64,000 nt of DNA, taken from assembly GCA_030425645.1 (NCBI GenBank), contig JAUHZK010000002.1:62001-126000 (forward strand). The letters are read 5' to 3'. This DNA comes from Gammaproteobacteria bacterium (GTDB lineage Bacteria > Pseudomonadota > Gammaproteobacteria > JAPPPA01). The translations under genes were made by a program, and so were the position numbers. Below are positions 1 through 9,620 of the stretch, one piece after another (position 1 is the stretch's first letter; every line of letters begins with the position of its first letter). The notes under the pieces are model-generated. The model was given only the letters and a program-made list of their open reading frames with translations. It did not search any database and was not told the origin of the DNA.

Positions 1-219
1 AGGCACGGCCATTAAGGCAGTGTGAAATAGCAGGTGATCTTCCGCAACACGTAAAAAATTGGCGCCGGCGACAACAGAGAAACCAATACTGCCTAAAAAT
101 AGGCCCAGCATTTGGCTGGTGCGTTCGTCGCGGTCGAGCCAATAAAATGCCGACCCGAGTCCTATCGACAGTAGTCCAATAAGGTTAAATGGAATGGTGG
201 TGACCGCTACGGTGTCCAA
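1..219 (-). CDS. Membrane protein, N-terminal fragment (continues beyond window start)
   Basis: Minus-strand frame open from a TTG at 219 to the window edge: LDTVAVTTIPFNLIGLLSIGLGSAFYWLDRDERTSQMLGLFLGSIGFSVVAGANFLRV...; hydrophobic TM-like segments. Partial, start uncertain. Confidence 0.5.
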   Translation of the reverse strand, partial: MDTVAVTTIPFNLIGLLSIGLGSAFYWLDRDERTSQMLGLFLGSIGFSVVAGANFLRVAEDHLLFHTALMAVP

Positions 220-300
220 GAAAAAGCTCCGCTAATTAATGCACGCAGTATACCTCTGCGGCTAAGCTAGCCAACAACAAAACTCACCCCCTGTATAACG

Positions 301-786
301 ATGTTATTTGAACAACAACCACAAGATAATGACGCGGTTCGACTGGCGCGCTTTGATGTCAATGAGCCGTTAGCGGCTTACTCTAAGCACGGCTTTGAGT
401 TGGATGGTGATTTCTGGGCTTCGGTTGAACATTACTATCAGGCCAGCAAGTATGAGGCTGGCCGCTATCGAGACCAAATACGTGACGCGAGCCATCCGGA
501 AATGGCAACCAAGCTTGGCGAGAAGTGGTTTAAGCGCAAAAAAGCGGGCTGGCAAGAAAAGCGCTTAGTGATGATGACCCGGGCGGTGTATACCAAATGC
601 CGTACCCACGATGATGTCGCGGCGGCCCTATTGGCTACGGCGGACAACCCTATTATTGATGTTAGTCAGTTTGACTACTTTTGGGGCGTGGGCCGCGATG
701 GGCGTGGCGAGAACGGTTACGGACAAGTGCTAGAGGCGGTGCGTAATCGTTTAAGGCAAGAGGCGGCCGGGACCAAGAGCGGCTAG
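301..786 (+). CDS. NADAR-family (DUF1768, YbiA-like) protein
   Basis: ORF with NADAR-like motifs (FWASVEHYYQASKYE, WGVGRDGRGENGYGQVLEAVR). Confidence 0.88.
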   Translation: MLFEQQPQDNDAVRLARFDVNEPLAAYSKHGFELDGDFWASVEHYYQASKYEAGRYRDQIRDASHPEMATKLGEKWFKRKKAGWQEKRLVMMTRAVYTKCRTHDDVAAALLATADNPIIDVSQFDYFWGVGRDGRGENGYGQVLEAVRNRLRQEAAGTKSG

Positions 787-791
787 AGCAG

Positions 792-1259
792 CTAGGCGGA
801 GTGTTGTAGAAATCCTTGGCAGGCGTCTTCTAAGCGATTTAGTACATCGTCAAAGCCACTGACGCCGCCGTAGTAAGGATCGGGCACATCACTGCCCCGC
901 CACTCTGGCTTGCTGGCGAAGTCTTGCATCAGTGCTAGCTGGGCGCGGCCATTTGGGGGCTGAATGCTTTGCAAGGCGTGGAGGTTTTGTTTGTCTGCGG
1001 CGAGTATCCAGTCAAATTTAAAGAAGTCATCAGCGTGAACTTGTCGGGCGCGAATGCCTTCTAAGTTATAGGCGCGTTGCCGCGCCGCTTGCCGGGAGCG
1101 TTGATCGGGTTTCTCGCCAACGTGATAAGCATGGGTGCCTGCCGAGTCTATTTGCCAGTCATTTTCTTGGCTGGTTTGTTGTACTAGTTTCCGGAACACG
1201 GCTTCGGCGGTTGGTGAGCGACAAATATTGCCCATGCAGACGAACAGCACTTTTTTCAT
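792..1259 (-). CDS. Low molecular weight protein-tyrosine phosphatase
   Basis: N-terminal P-loop VLFVCMGNICRSPTAE and C-terminal DVPDPYYGG motif. Confidence 0.95.
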   Translation of the reverse strand: MKKVLFVCMGNICRSPTAEAVFRKLVQQTSQENDWQIDSAGTHAYHVGEKPDQRSRQAARQRAYNLEGIRARQVHADDFFKFDWILAADKQNLHALQSIQPPNGRAQLALMQDFASKPEWRGSDVPDPYYGGVSGFDDVLNRLEDACQGFLQHSA

Positions 1260-1338
1260 AAAAATAGACTTGGCTTTGTAATTGCGGCCAATTTAGCCAA
1301 CAATAGGCACCATAACAAACGCGCACTAGGGCGAGACA

Positions 1339-1692
1339 TTGGAATTATTCTTTTTATTGCTAGCAGGACACGCACTTGGAGATTTTGGGCTTCAGGGTGA
1401 CTGGATTGCTCGTCATAAAAGCCACAAGGTCAAGGTGGCAAGTGCTCGCAGTCAGCGGCCGGATTTAATTTGGATACACGTGTTGGGCGCCCATTGCTTA
1501 ATACACGGCGGCCTAGTCGCGCTGATTACCGGTGTTTGGTGGTTGGGTTTGTTAGAAACCTTGGCCCACATGGTGATTGATTACCTAAAAAGCGATAACC
1601 GCTTTGGCTTTCATACCGACCAAGCTCTGCATATTGCCTGCAAAGTGCTATGGGCTGTGTTGGTATTAACCGGCCTAGCAACTGCTTCCTAG
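1339..1692 (+). CDS. DUF3307-domain membrane protein
   Basis: MELFFLLLAGHALGDFGLQGDWIARHK...; TTG start; hydrophobic small protein typical of DUF3307. Confidence 0.75.
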   Translation: MELFFLLLAGHALGDFGLQGDWIARHKSHKVKVASARSQRPDLIWIHVLGAHCLIHGGLVALITGVWWLGLLETLAHMVIDYLKSDNRFGFHTDQALHIACKVLWAVLVLTGLATAS

Positions 1693-1724
1693 GCCGCTTT
1701 GTCTAGTCTAGATTCCTTAAAGGT

Positions 1725-2600
1725 CTAGATATCTAGGGCCTTTAAGTAGGCGCGAAAATCAGCTGATAGTGATTTATGGCGCAAGCCGTATTCGACGTTG
1801 GCTTCTAAGTAGCCTAGTTTGCTGCCACAGTCATAACGTTTGCCGCGAAAGTTGTACGACATCACCTTCTCTTCTGCCATCAAGGCAGCAATAGCGTCAG
1901 TCAGCTGTAGCTCTCCGCCTGCGCCTGGGGTGAGGTTTTCTAGGTGATGGTAGATTCGTGGTGTAAGGATGTAGCGCCCGATTACCGCTTGGTCACTCGG
2001 TGCGTCAGCTGGATCTGGTTTTTCAACAATGCCTTGTAACTCGCCAATGCGGTCACCCATAGGTACGGTGGAGATGATGCCGTACTGGTCGGTTTGATCG
2101 TGCGGTACGGTCTCGGTCGCTAAAATGCTGTGGCCGTATTCGCTGAAAATTGGCTGCATTTGCTCAATCGTGTGGGCGTCTTTGTCGTATACCAAGTCAT
2201 CTGCCAGAATCACCGCAAATGGTTCGTCACCAACAATAGGTTTAGAGCACAGTACGGCGTGCCCTAGGCCTAGCGCCTCAGCTTGGCGAGTGTGAACAAC
2301 GTTAATGCCTTTAGGAATGATGCTGCGAATCTCTTCCAGCAGCTTGTCCTTTTTCTTCATTTCAAGCTGGTGTTCCAGCTCGTAGGCCTTATCAAAGTGG
2401 TCAGCAATAGCTCGCTTATGGCGACCGGTCACAAAAATTAAGGTATCGATGCCAGCTTCAATGGCTTCTTCGGCAGCATATTGGATCAGCGGTTTATCTA
2501 CCACCGGCAACATTTCTTTAGGGCTGGCTTTGGTTGCAGGCAAAAATCGGGTGCCCATGCCAGCTACAGGAAAAACGGCTTTTGTGACGCGTTTTGACAT
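1725..2600 (-). CDS. galU: UTP--glucose-1-phosphate uridylyltransferase
   Basis: KAVFPVAGMGTRFLPATKASPKEMLPVVDKPLIQYAAEEA signature. Confidence 0.96.
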   Translation of the reverse strand: MSKRVTKAVFPVAGMGTRFLPATKASPKEMLPVVDKPLIQYAAEEAIEAGIDTLIFVTGRHKRAIADHFDKAYELEHQLEMKKKDKLLEEIRSIIPKGINVVHTRQAEALGLGHAVLCSKPIVGDEPFAVILADDLVYDKDAHTIEQMQPIFSEYGHSILATETVPHDQTDQYGIISTVPMGDRIGELQGIVEKPDPADAPSDQAVIGRYILTPRIYHHLENLTPGAGGELQLTDAIAALMAEEKVMSYNFRGKRYDCGSKLGYLEANVEYGLRHKSLSADFRAYLKALDI

Positions 2601-2683
2601 CTTTTCTTAAGTCTCCGATAAGGGGTCGTGACTATAGCAGTACCGAATGGGATTCGTTAGCTAATTTCTGTTGAATCTGAATA

Positions 2684-2712
2684 CAAAAACGCCGGCTAAA
2701 AAGCCGGCGTTA
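2684..2712 (-). terminator. Rho-independent terminator downstream of rpmF
   Basis: Minus strand AACGCCGGCT-TTTT-AGCCGGCGTTTTTG stem-loop with T tract between rpmF stop and galU start. Confidence 0.8.
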
Positions 2713-2731
2713 GAGCCTAAGCGTAGATTGC

Positions 2732-2938
2732 TTAGTCCTCGTCGCTGTCGTCTTCAGCGGCGGCATTCTTAGGTACTACAACCTGGCGGCCTTTGTAGTA
2801 GCCATCAGCAGCTACGTTGTGGCGACGGTGTACGGTGCCAGTAGTTGGATCTTGAGACAGCGTTGGGCCTGAAATGGCGTCGTGTGAACGGCGCATGCCA
2901 CGCTTAGAAGGAGTTTTACGGTTCTGTTGTACAGCCAT
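2732..2938 (-). CDS. rpmF: 50S ribosomal protein L32
   Basis: [54 protein letters not shown]. Confidence 0.95.
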   Translation of the reverse strand: MAVQQNRKTPSKRGMRRSHDAISGPTLSQDPTTGTVHRRHNVAADGYYKGRQVVVPKNAAAEDDSDED

Positions 2939-2962
2939 GGCTAAAGCCTCTTAAAGTCAAAT

Positions 2963-3517
2963 TCAGTCAGCCTTGCCGAGTAGATTAGCCAAATCGGCAA
3001 AAGGCTTATTGGTTTGTTCAGCCGCGTCGCTAGTTTGTGCTTTCTCTTCTAGCGCCGGCAACGGTGCTAAAACAGAAACCACTTTTTCGCCGCAGTCCTC
3101 AATGTTTGAGTGTGCAGCTACTAGCGGCAAGGCCAGTAAAATTTCATCTTGCAACAGGTCAAAAGCGTCCAGCTTTTCGTCGCGCTCTACGATCAATACA
3201 TCACAGTCGTCGGTCAATTCGTGCTCGCCGCTACGAGTAGCGGCTTGGACTGGCGTTTTAATGGCCAAATCACTATTGCAATCAACGGTAAACGACATGC
3301 CTTGTATGCACCGTTCGCAGCTAATCTGCAGTTTGCCTTTGATAACGATGCTTAGTGCAGGTGTACCAAATGGGTCTTTAAGTCCCGCGATTTGATATTC
3401 CAGCTCTTGCAGCGATAACGCGACATCCTGCAGCTGTGGTAGGTCTGTGAGACTTAACTGCCCTTCCAAAGAGGCATTTCTGTCCACCAAATTCCAAGGT
3501 GAAAAGCGACGTGCCAT
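2963..3517 (-). CDS. yceD: YceD family (DUF177) protein
   Basis: Immediately upstream of rpmF; C-x2-C motif (SCERC) and DUF177-like sequence; likely start MARRFSPWN at 3517. Confidence 0.88.
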   Translation of the reverse strand: MARRFSPWNLVDRNASLEGQLSLTDLPQLQDVALSLQELEYQIAGLKDPFGTPALSIVIKGKLQISCERCIQGMSFTVDCNSDLAIKTPVQAATRSGEHELTDDCDVLIVERDEKLDAFDLLQDEILLALPLVAAHSNIEDCGEKVVSVLAPLPALEEKAQTSDAAEQTNKPFADLANLLGKAD

Positions 3518-3790
3518 AGACCTATGCTCCACTTTCTAACATCAGCTCAATGCCGATATAGAAATAGCCTGTTGCGTAAGCGGCGCAATGGTACGGATGC
3601 AGCCTTATGAAGTCAAAGTAAAAGCGGTGTTTTTGGCTATAAAATGGCCTTTATTTCAATATATTGGGGAATATTGGCGGCAGCTCTGGAATTTATGGCC
3701 TAGACCGGGTGTAATGGCGCCGCTTTTGGGGCATGCCGTCGGTAACTGCCCGGCTGGCTTCTGGCTAACTTTTTGAGTAACTGGTTTCTT

Positions 3791-4378
3791 ATGAACAATG
3801 CTGTCAAACCGCTGGTTTTGGGTTCTTCCTCGCGATATCGCAAAGCGCTATTAGAGCGTTTGCGGTTGCCGTTTGAGTGTTGTTCGCCCGATATTGATGA
3901 ATCCCCGCTGCCTGGAGAAAGCGCGCTTCGCTTGGTGCAACGCTTGGCTAAACAAAAAGCTGAGGCCGTGGCGCGTGAAAACCCGGGTAGCGTGGTGGTT
4001 GGTTCTGATCAGGTTTGTATTAATGGCGAACGTATATTGGGCAAGCCACATACCGAGGCTGCGGCATTTGAGCAGCTAAAGGCCGCATCCGGCAAGGCAG
4101 TGAGTTTTCTTACCAGTCTCTGTGTGCTGGATGCCGATGGCGCGGCGCATGAGGCTGTTGCTGAAATCAAAGTGCAGTTTCGCGAGCTGTCAGACGACGA
4201 AATACACCGCTATATTGCTGCCGACCAGCCCTTGGACTGCGCCGGTAGCTTTAAGTCTGAGGCCTTAGGTATAACGCTGTTTAGCAGCGTTGCAAGCGAC
4301 GATTTAACCGCCTTAGAGGGTTTGCCGCTTATTAAAACGGCCGAATTCCTGCGCCGCTGCGGCTATCTTCTGCCCTAG
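3791..4378 (+). CDS. Maf-family nucleotide pyrophosphatase (YceF-like)
   Basis: LVLGSSSRYRKALLERL...VVVGSDQV...GSFKSEALGITLF; start chosen at ATG 3791. Confidence 0.94.
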   Translation: MNNAVKPLVLGSSSRYRKALLERLRLPFECCSPDIDESPLPGESALRLVQRLAKQKAEAVARENPGSVVVGSDQVCINGERILGKPHTEAAAFEQLKAASGKAVSFLTSLCVLDADGAAHEAVAEIKVQFRELSDDEIHRYIAADQPLDCAGSFKSEALGITLFSSVASDDLTALEGLPLIKTAEFLRRCGYLLP

Positions 4379-4405
4379 ATCCTGCCGTGGGTCCTGCCCT
4401 AAGCG

Positions 4406-5065
4406 CTAGTCAGCGAGCAGAGCGGCTCTCAATGCCGGTATATTGGCCATTACGCCAATAGGCTTGTGGGCCAGCATTTCTTCGTCGGTGTGTACGCCCC
4501 AATTGACGCCGATGCGTGGCATATCAATATTGGCGGCCATTTCCATATCAAAGCTGGTGTCGCCAATCATTACCGCCTCATCAGCTTGGGCATCAAACTC
4601 GGCTAAGGTCATATTAAGCATGGTGGGGTCTGGCTTGGAAACGGTTTCCGGTCCGGTGATTGTGTAATCAAAACAGTGCTTTACGCCCTGTTCTTGCATT
4701 GCCTGCTCGAGCCCGGATCGGCTCTTGCCAGTGGCAATGGTGACAATTTTGCCGGCCGCATTAAGGTCGTCCAATAGCGCCTTAACGCCGTTGAACAAGG
4801 CCGAATGCCCCGCCCACGTGGTGTGATAGTGGCGCTTATAGACGTCGGTATACTTCAGAATTTCCATAATGTCTTGGATATCGAAGGCGCGTTTCATCGC
4901 TTCGTCCAAGCCTAGACCAATCACTTGGCGTATACGTTGTGCGTCTGGCCGCGGTTTGCCAACCTCGTCTGCCGCGGAAAACACACTTTGCACAATGCGG
5001 TCGGCTGAGTCGTATAAGGTGCCGTCCCAGTCAAAAATAACTAATTTGGCATTGTGTGCGTTCAT
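4406..5065 (-). CDS. HAD-IA family hydrolase (phosphoglycolate phosphatase-like)
   Basis: VIFDWDGTLYDSADRIV, GDTSFDMEMAANI HAD motifs; 4 bp overlap with rluC. Confidence 0.92.
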   Translation of the reverse strand: MNAHNAKLVIFDWDGTLYDSADRIVQSVFSAADEVGKPRPDAQRIRQVIGLGLDEAMKRAFDIQDIMEILKYTDVYKRHYHTTWAGHSALFNGVKALLDDLNAAGKIVTIATGKSRSGLEQAMQEQGVKHCFDYTITGPETVSKPDPTMLNMTLAEFDAQADEAVMIGDTSFDMEMAANIDMPRIGVNWGVHTDEEMLAHKPIGVMANIPALRAALLAD

Positions 5066-6042
5066 TCGGATTCCTTTAGTGCGTTTAGGTATTGCTCATC
5101 GAGCGGCGCGGTAACGATCACGTCTTCTTTGTCCCCACTAGGGTAACGCCAGACAAACTTCAGTTGCCAGGCATGCAGTTGCAAGCGTTTGAGGCCAACA
5201 TCCGCGGCCTGCTGGTTAGCACTATCGTTGCCGTAGCGGTTGTCACCTACAATCGGATGGTCTTCGGCGGCGGCGTGTACGCGAATTTGGTGCGTGCGAC
5301 CGGTATCTAAGCGGATTTCGCAGTCAGTTAGGCTAATACCGTTGGCCAAGCTGCCAATATTTAGTGGTTTGAAGTGACTAACCGCTTCTTTCCCGGCTTC
5401 GCTGACCACTACATGCCGTTCGCCATCTTCGCGGTTATTGATATCTAAGGCATGGGTGATGGTTCTGGTTTTGCGCCACCGGCCCAGCAGCAAGGCGCGA
5501 TAAATTTTTTGAAAGTCTTTCTGCTTCTGAATTTGCTGGAACTGCTGTGCAGCGCGGCGGTTCTTTGCCAGAAATAAACAACCGCTGGTATCGCGGTCTA
5601 GCCGATGTGCTAGCTCAAGGTCGGGCAATTGAGGGTTAAGTTGTTTAATCACTTCAATCAAGCCCCAAGCAAGCCCGCTGCCGCCATGTACGGCCATGCC
5701 TGCGGGTTTGTTGACGATCATAAAGTCTTCGGTCTCAAGCAAGCAGGCCTCACTGAGGCGCTGGCTGACGCGCGGCGGGATATCGAGCAACTTGCCCCCG
5801 CCCTTGCGAGCCTGTGGTGGTAGGCGCACTTCATCCCCAGCTTGGAGGCGATAGTCGGGTTTCTTGCGGCCACCATTAACACGTACCTGGCCCTTTCGAA
5901 TAAGCCGGTAAATAGCCGTTAGCGGTAGCCCTAATTGCTTCCTGACAAAGTTATCTAAGCGCTGGTTTTTTGCATTCTCAGTCGCGACCACAATGTTTTT
6001 GCTGACAGCGCCACTGGATTGGGATGAAGTTGTTTCTGACAT
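5062..6042 (-). CDS. rluC: 23S rRNA pseudouridine synthase RluC
   Basis: S4-like N-terminus plus HRLDRDTSGCLFLAKN catalytic motif; divergent from rne as in Pseudomonas/E. coli. Confidence 0.95.
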   Translation of the reverse strand: MSETTSSQSSGAVSKNIVVATENAKNQRLDNFVRKQLGLPLTAIYRLIRKGQVRVNGGRKKPDYRLQAGDEVRLPPQARKGGGKLLDIPPRVSQRLSEACLLETEDFMIVNKPAGMAVHGGSGLAWGLIEVIKQLNPQLPDLELAHRLDRDTSGCLFLAKNRRAAQQFQQIQKQKDFQKIYRALLLGRWRKTRTITHALDINNREDGERHVVVSEAGKEAVSHFKPLNIGSLANGISLTDCEIRLDTGRTHQIRVHAAAEDHPIVGDNRYGNDSANQQAADVGLKRLQLHAWQLKFVWRYPSGDKEDVIVTAPLDEQYLNALKESE

Positions 6043-6472
6043 TTGTGCATTTTAGATTGCTGCGAGGCAATGAGGTTGTTATATTGCGGGCCAAGTTGCT
6101 CAAAACCGCCTAAAAAGGCGCTATTAGCACTTATCGGAATGCTGCAGGACAATCGCGGGGCCTCTGAAAGGTTTTAGGCGAAGGCAGCAATAGTTAATCG
6201 TGAGTTCGCAGGGTGCGAGCTTGCAAAACAAATTACGCGCTCCCGGCGTTTAACGGTGGATGCTCGGCTAGAGCCGCGCGCTACAGGCAACTAGTTAGTT
6301 TAGCCATAAGTAGCAGCAGCGCTCGCTGGCAACCTACACAGATAAAGCATTATTAAAACAACGCTGTTCTGTTCCGTTTCCCGAAGGCTTATACGACCCT
6401 ACTCTAAAGTTGGGCCGCACTAGCCGGTTCTCTACCTGTTGCACCGGTGGAGCGCGTGGAGAGATATACAAT

Positions 6473-9208
6473 ATGAAGCGTATGCTAGTGAACGCAACTC
6501 AACCTGAAGAGTTGCGCTTAGCGTTGGTTGATGGCCAACGTATCTATGACCTCGATATCGAGCACCCCGGCCGCCGTTCCCGCAAGGCCAATCTTTACAA
6601 AGGCAAAATTACTCGCGTAGAGCCCAGCTTAGAAGCTTGCTTTGTGGACTATGGTTCGCAGCGTCATGGCTTTTTGCCGCTAAAAGAAATTTCACGCCAA
6701 TACTTCAAAGAAGGTGTTGATCTACGTGAAAAGAAAAGCATTAAAGACCTAGTTGCTGAAGGCACCGAGGTTTTAGTCCAAGTAGAGAAAGAAGAGCGTG
6801 GCAATAAAGGTGCCGCGTTAACAACGTTTGTAAGCTTGGCGGGTCGCTTTTTGGTGCTCATGCCTAACAACCCACGTGCTGGTGGTGTTTCTCGTCGTAT
6901 CGATGGTGCTGATCGTAATGAGTTACGTGATGCCATGAAGGATCTACAAGCACCTAACGGTATGGGCGTAATTGCTCGTACCGCCGGTGTGGGCCGTACT
7001 GCCGAAGAGCTGCAATGGGATTTGGACTACCTTATCCAACTATGGCACGCCATTGAAACCGCTTCAGCCGATAAAAAAGCGCCCTTCTTGGTTTATGAAG
7101 AAAGCCGCCTAATTGTGCGTGCGCTGCGTGATTACTACAACCCTGACGTTGGCGAAATCTTAGTTGATGACCAGGTGGTCTACGATCAAGCGCGTGAATT
7201 TATGGAACAGGTTATGCCGAATAACCTGCCTAAGTTGAAGTTCTACCAAGACGAAACGCCGCTATTTAGTCGTTTCCAAATTGAAGGTCAGATCCAGTCA
7301 GCGTTCCAACGCGAAGTGCAGCTACCTTCGGGTGGCTCGATTGTGATTGACGTGACCGAAGCCCTAACGGCGATTGATATTAACTCTGCCCGTGCCACCA
7401 AAGGCGCGGACATTGAAGAAACTGCCACCAATACCAACCTAGAAGCGGCTGACGAGATTGCGCGCCAACTGCGTATCCGCGATACCGGCGGCCTGGTGGT
7501 GGTCGACTTTATTGATATGCATAGCAACCGTAATCAACGCGCGGTTGAAGAGCGTTTACGTGATGCTGTGCGTATGGATCGTGCCCGTATTCAAATTGGC
7601 AAGATCTCTCGTTTTGGTCTGCTAGAGCTTTCGCGTCAGCGTCTGCGCCCTTCTCTTGGTGAATCCGCGCATGTGATCTGCCCGCGTTGCAGTGGCCAAG
7701 GTAACATCCGCAGTGTTGAATCTTTGTCGCTGTCTGTCTTGCGCTTGATGGAAGAAGAGTCGATGAAGGAAAACACTGGCCAGGTAATCTGCCAGTTGCC
7801 AGTACCGGCTGCGACCTTCCTACTGAATGAAAAGCGCCAAATGTTGGCTGAAGTGGAAGCGCGTTGTGGTGTTGGCTTGCTAATTGTTCCTAATGAGCAG
7901 CTTGAAACCCCTCACTTTATTATTGATCGCAAGCGCGACGGCGAAGTGCTGGAAGGCCCTAAGTCACGCAGTTATCGCTTAGAGAAAACCGAAATTTCGG
8001 ATGTGGAAACACCGATTGGCGGCCCAGCCAAAACCAACCCGGCTAACGTTGAGCAGGCTGCCGTGCAGTCGATCAAGCCTCAGGCGCCTAAGCCAGAAGG
8101 TAAAAAGGCCGTGGCAGGTGCTGGACTTATCGCTGGCTTGTTAACCTTCTTTAAGAACTTGTTTGGTCTTGGCGAAGACAAGAAGAAAACCAAAAAGAAC
8201 AAGAGTAGCAACAGCCGTAGCCGTAACAACAGCCGCCGTCGCAGCCAGTCAAGCCGTGGCCGTGACCAGCGTGGCTCGCAAAATAGTAGACGTGGACAGC
8301 GCAGCAGCCAAAGCCGCAGTAACAACAGTAGTAGCAGTAGCAACGCAAAACGCAGCACTGACAATCGCCGCAGCAAAGACTCGCGCCCACAAACTGCCAA
8401 GAAAGACCAAGCAGCGGATGCTAATGCGCAGAAGCAGGAACGCAGCGATAGCCGTCGTTCTCAAAGCCGCAGCACCAGCAGTAAGGCCCGTACAGACCGT
8501 AGTAAGGCTGAGTCCACTGGCTCACAAGCGACTGGTAATAAGTCACGCAGTGGCAATAGCCAGCGGACTGAGGCAGACGCTAACAAACCAGTAGCACCTA
8601 AAGCCGAAAACGCGGCTGCAGAGACTGCGGCGAATAGCAAAGCTCAAAGCCAAACCAACAGCGGTAACGGACCAGCGACCGAAGCTAGTGATGAGAATGC
8701 TCAGAATCAGCAACGCGCCCGTCGTAGCCGTCGCGGTGGTCGCCGTCGTCGTCGGCCGGCAGAAGGCCAAGCCGAAGCCGGTCAAACAGAGGTGAACGGT
8801 AACGTAGCAGCGCCTGAGTCGAAGCCGAGCGCTGACGCTGATGGCAACAAGGCTGCACCTGCACAGAAAGAATTGGTGATTGAAGTGCCGGTGGCGGCTG
8901 ATAAGCCTGCGGCGGAAAAACCTCGTTCAGCAGCGCCTAAAAGCGACAAGCCGGCTACAAAGTCTGAGAAAGCCAGCGCGGTGGAAAAAGGCGAAAAAGC
9001 CGCCAAGCCAGCGCCTAAGGCTGATGAGCCAAAAACGCCAGCGCAGGCTGAAAAACCGCAAGCTGCCAAGCAGACGGCTGAACCAAGCGTGCCGGCAAAG
9101 CCAGAAGCTGCAGCGGAAAAGCCTAAGCCCAAAGCTCAAGCTGAGAGCAAAGAGCCAGCGGCTGCTGCGAAACCTAAAGAGCCACCTCGCCAGCCGTTCT
9201 TTGAATAG
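6473..9208 (+). CDS. rne: Ribonuclease E
   Basis: [30 protein letters not shown]..., S1 and DNase I-like domains, CPRCSGQG Zn-link; long low-complexity C-terminal half. Start set to ATG 6473 (ORF track starts at 6410). Confidence 0.97.
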   Translation: MKRMLVNATQPEELRLALVDGQRIYDLDIEHPGRRSRKANLYKGKITRVEPSLEACFVDYGSQRHGFLPLKEISRQYFKEGVDLREKKSIKDLVAEGTEVLVQVEKEERGNKGAALTTFVSLAGRFLVLMPNNPRAGGVSRRIDGADRNELRDAMKDLQAPNGMGVIARTAGVGRTAEELQWDLDYLIQLWHAIETASADKKAPFLVYEESRLIVRALRDYYNPDVGEILVDDQVVYDQAREFMEQVMPNNLPKLKFYQDETPLFSRFQIEGQIQSAFQREVQLPSGGSIVIDVTEALTAIDINSARATKGADIEETATNTNLEAADEIARQLRIRDTGGLVVVDFIDMHSNRNQRAVEERLRDAVRMDRARIQIGKISRFGLLELSRQRLRPSLGESAHVICPRCSGQGNIRSVESLSLSVLRLMEEESMKENTGQVICQLPVPAATFLLNEKRQMLAEVEARCGVGLLIVPNEQLETPHFIIDRKRDGEVLEGPKSRSYRLEKTEISDVETPIGGPAKTNPANVEQAAVQSIKPQAPKPEGKKAVAGAGLIAGLLTFFKNLFGLGEDKKKTKKNKSSNSRSRNNSRRRSQSSRGRDQRGSQNSRRGQRSSQSRSNNSSSSSNAKRSTDNRRSKDSRPQTAKKDQAADANAQKQERSDSRRSQSRSTSSKARTDRSKAESTGSQATGNKSRSGNSQRTEADANKPVAPKAENAAAETAANSKAQSQTNSGNGPATEASDENAQNQQRARRSRRGGRRRRRPAEGQAEAGQTEVNGNVAAPESKPSADADGNKAAPAQKELVIEVPVAADKPAAEKPRSAAPKSDKPATKSEKASAVEKGEKAAKPAPKADEPKTPAQAEKPQAAKQTAEPSVPAKPEAAAEKPKPKAQAESKEPAAAAKPKEPPRQPFFE

Positions 9209-9228
9209 CCTGAGTCCTGCTCTAAATC

Positions 9229-9263
9229 AAAAAAGCCCGCTCAGTTAAGCGGGCTTTTTTTTG
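9229..9263 (+). terminator. Rho-independent terminator after rne
   Basis: AAAAAAGCCCGCTCAGTTAAGCGGGCTTTTTTTT. Confidence 0.93.
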
Positions 9264-9335
9264 CTTGTTTGTGCTTGGGTTTTTGTTACATTGAATACAG
9301 CAATCCGCTAAACATTGGGCAAAGGATACTTGGCT

Positions 9336-9614
9336 ATGACTTGCGACGATTTACGTCACATTATGGGTAAGCAGCTGAATTACAAAGGCCACCAATGCGA
9401 AATTATTGAAGTATTGGAAGATGGTCCGCAGTTAGTGCTGCGCAACCTAGACTATGATCCGGCCGCCGATGCCTCACAAGATAGCCGCAACCCCATTCAG
9501 CCGAATCAATTTGGTGAAGCTCATCGTCGTACGCCGGAAACCTTTACTGTTCCGGCCTTAGATAAAAACCAACGCCCTATCGCGTTCCTCGAGAAGCTAA
9601 TCAGAGCCAGCTAA
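9336..9614 (+). CDS. Small conserved-looking hypothetical protein
   Basis: ORF MTCDDLRHIMGKQLNYKGHQCEIIEVLEDGPQLVLRNL...; own intergenic region, ends 7 nt before convergent kdsB. Function not recognised. Confidence 0.7.
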   Translation: MTCDDLRHIMGKQLNYKGHQCEIIEVLEDGPQLVLRNLDYDPAADASQDSRNPIQPNQFGEAHRRTPETFTVPALDKNQRPIAFLEKLIRAS

Positions 9615-9620
9615 CTCGAA

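Noticed and set aside
3588-3776. 62-aa ORF between yceD and maf
   Set aside because: Sits in the divergent promoter region, no convincing RBS or motif; likely chance.
8080-9139. Several long minus-strand and alternate-frame ORFs over the rne 3' half (e.g. 8080..8400 -, 8782..9132 -, 8880..9248 +)
   Set aside because: Low-complexity Leu/Cys/Ala-rich shadows of the repetitive Ser/Arg/Lys/Ala-rich RNase E tail; no recognisable domains or RBS.
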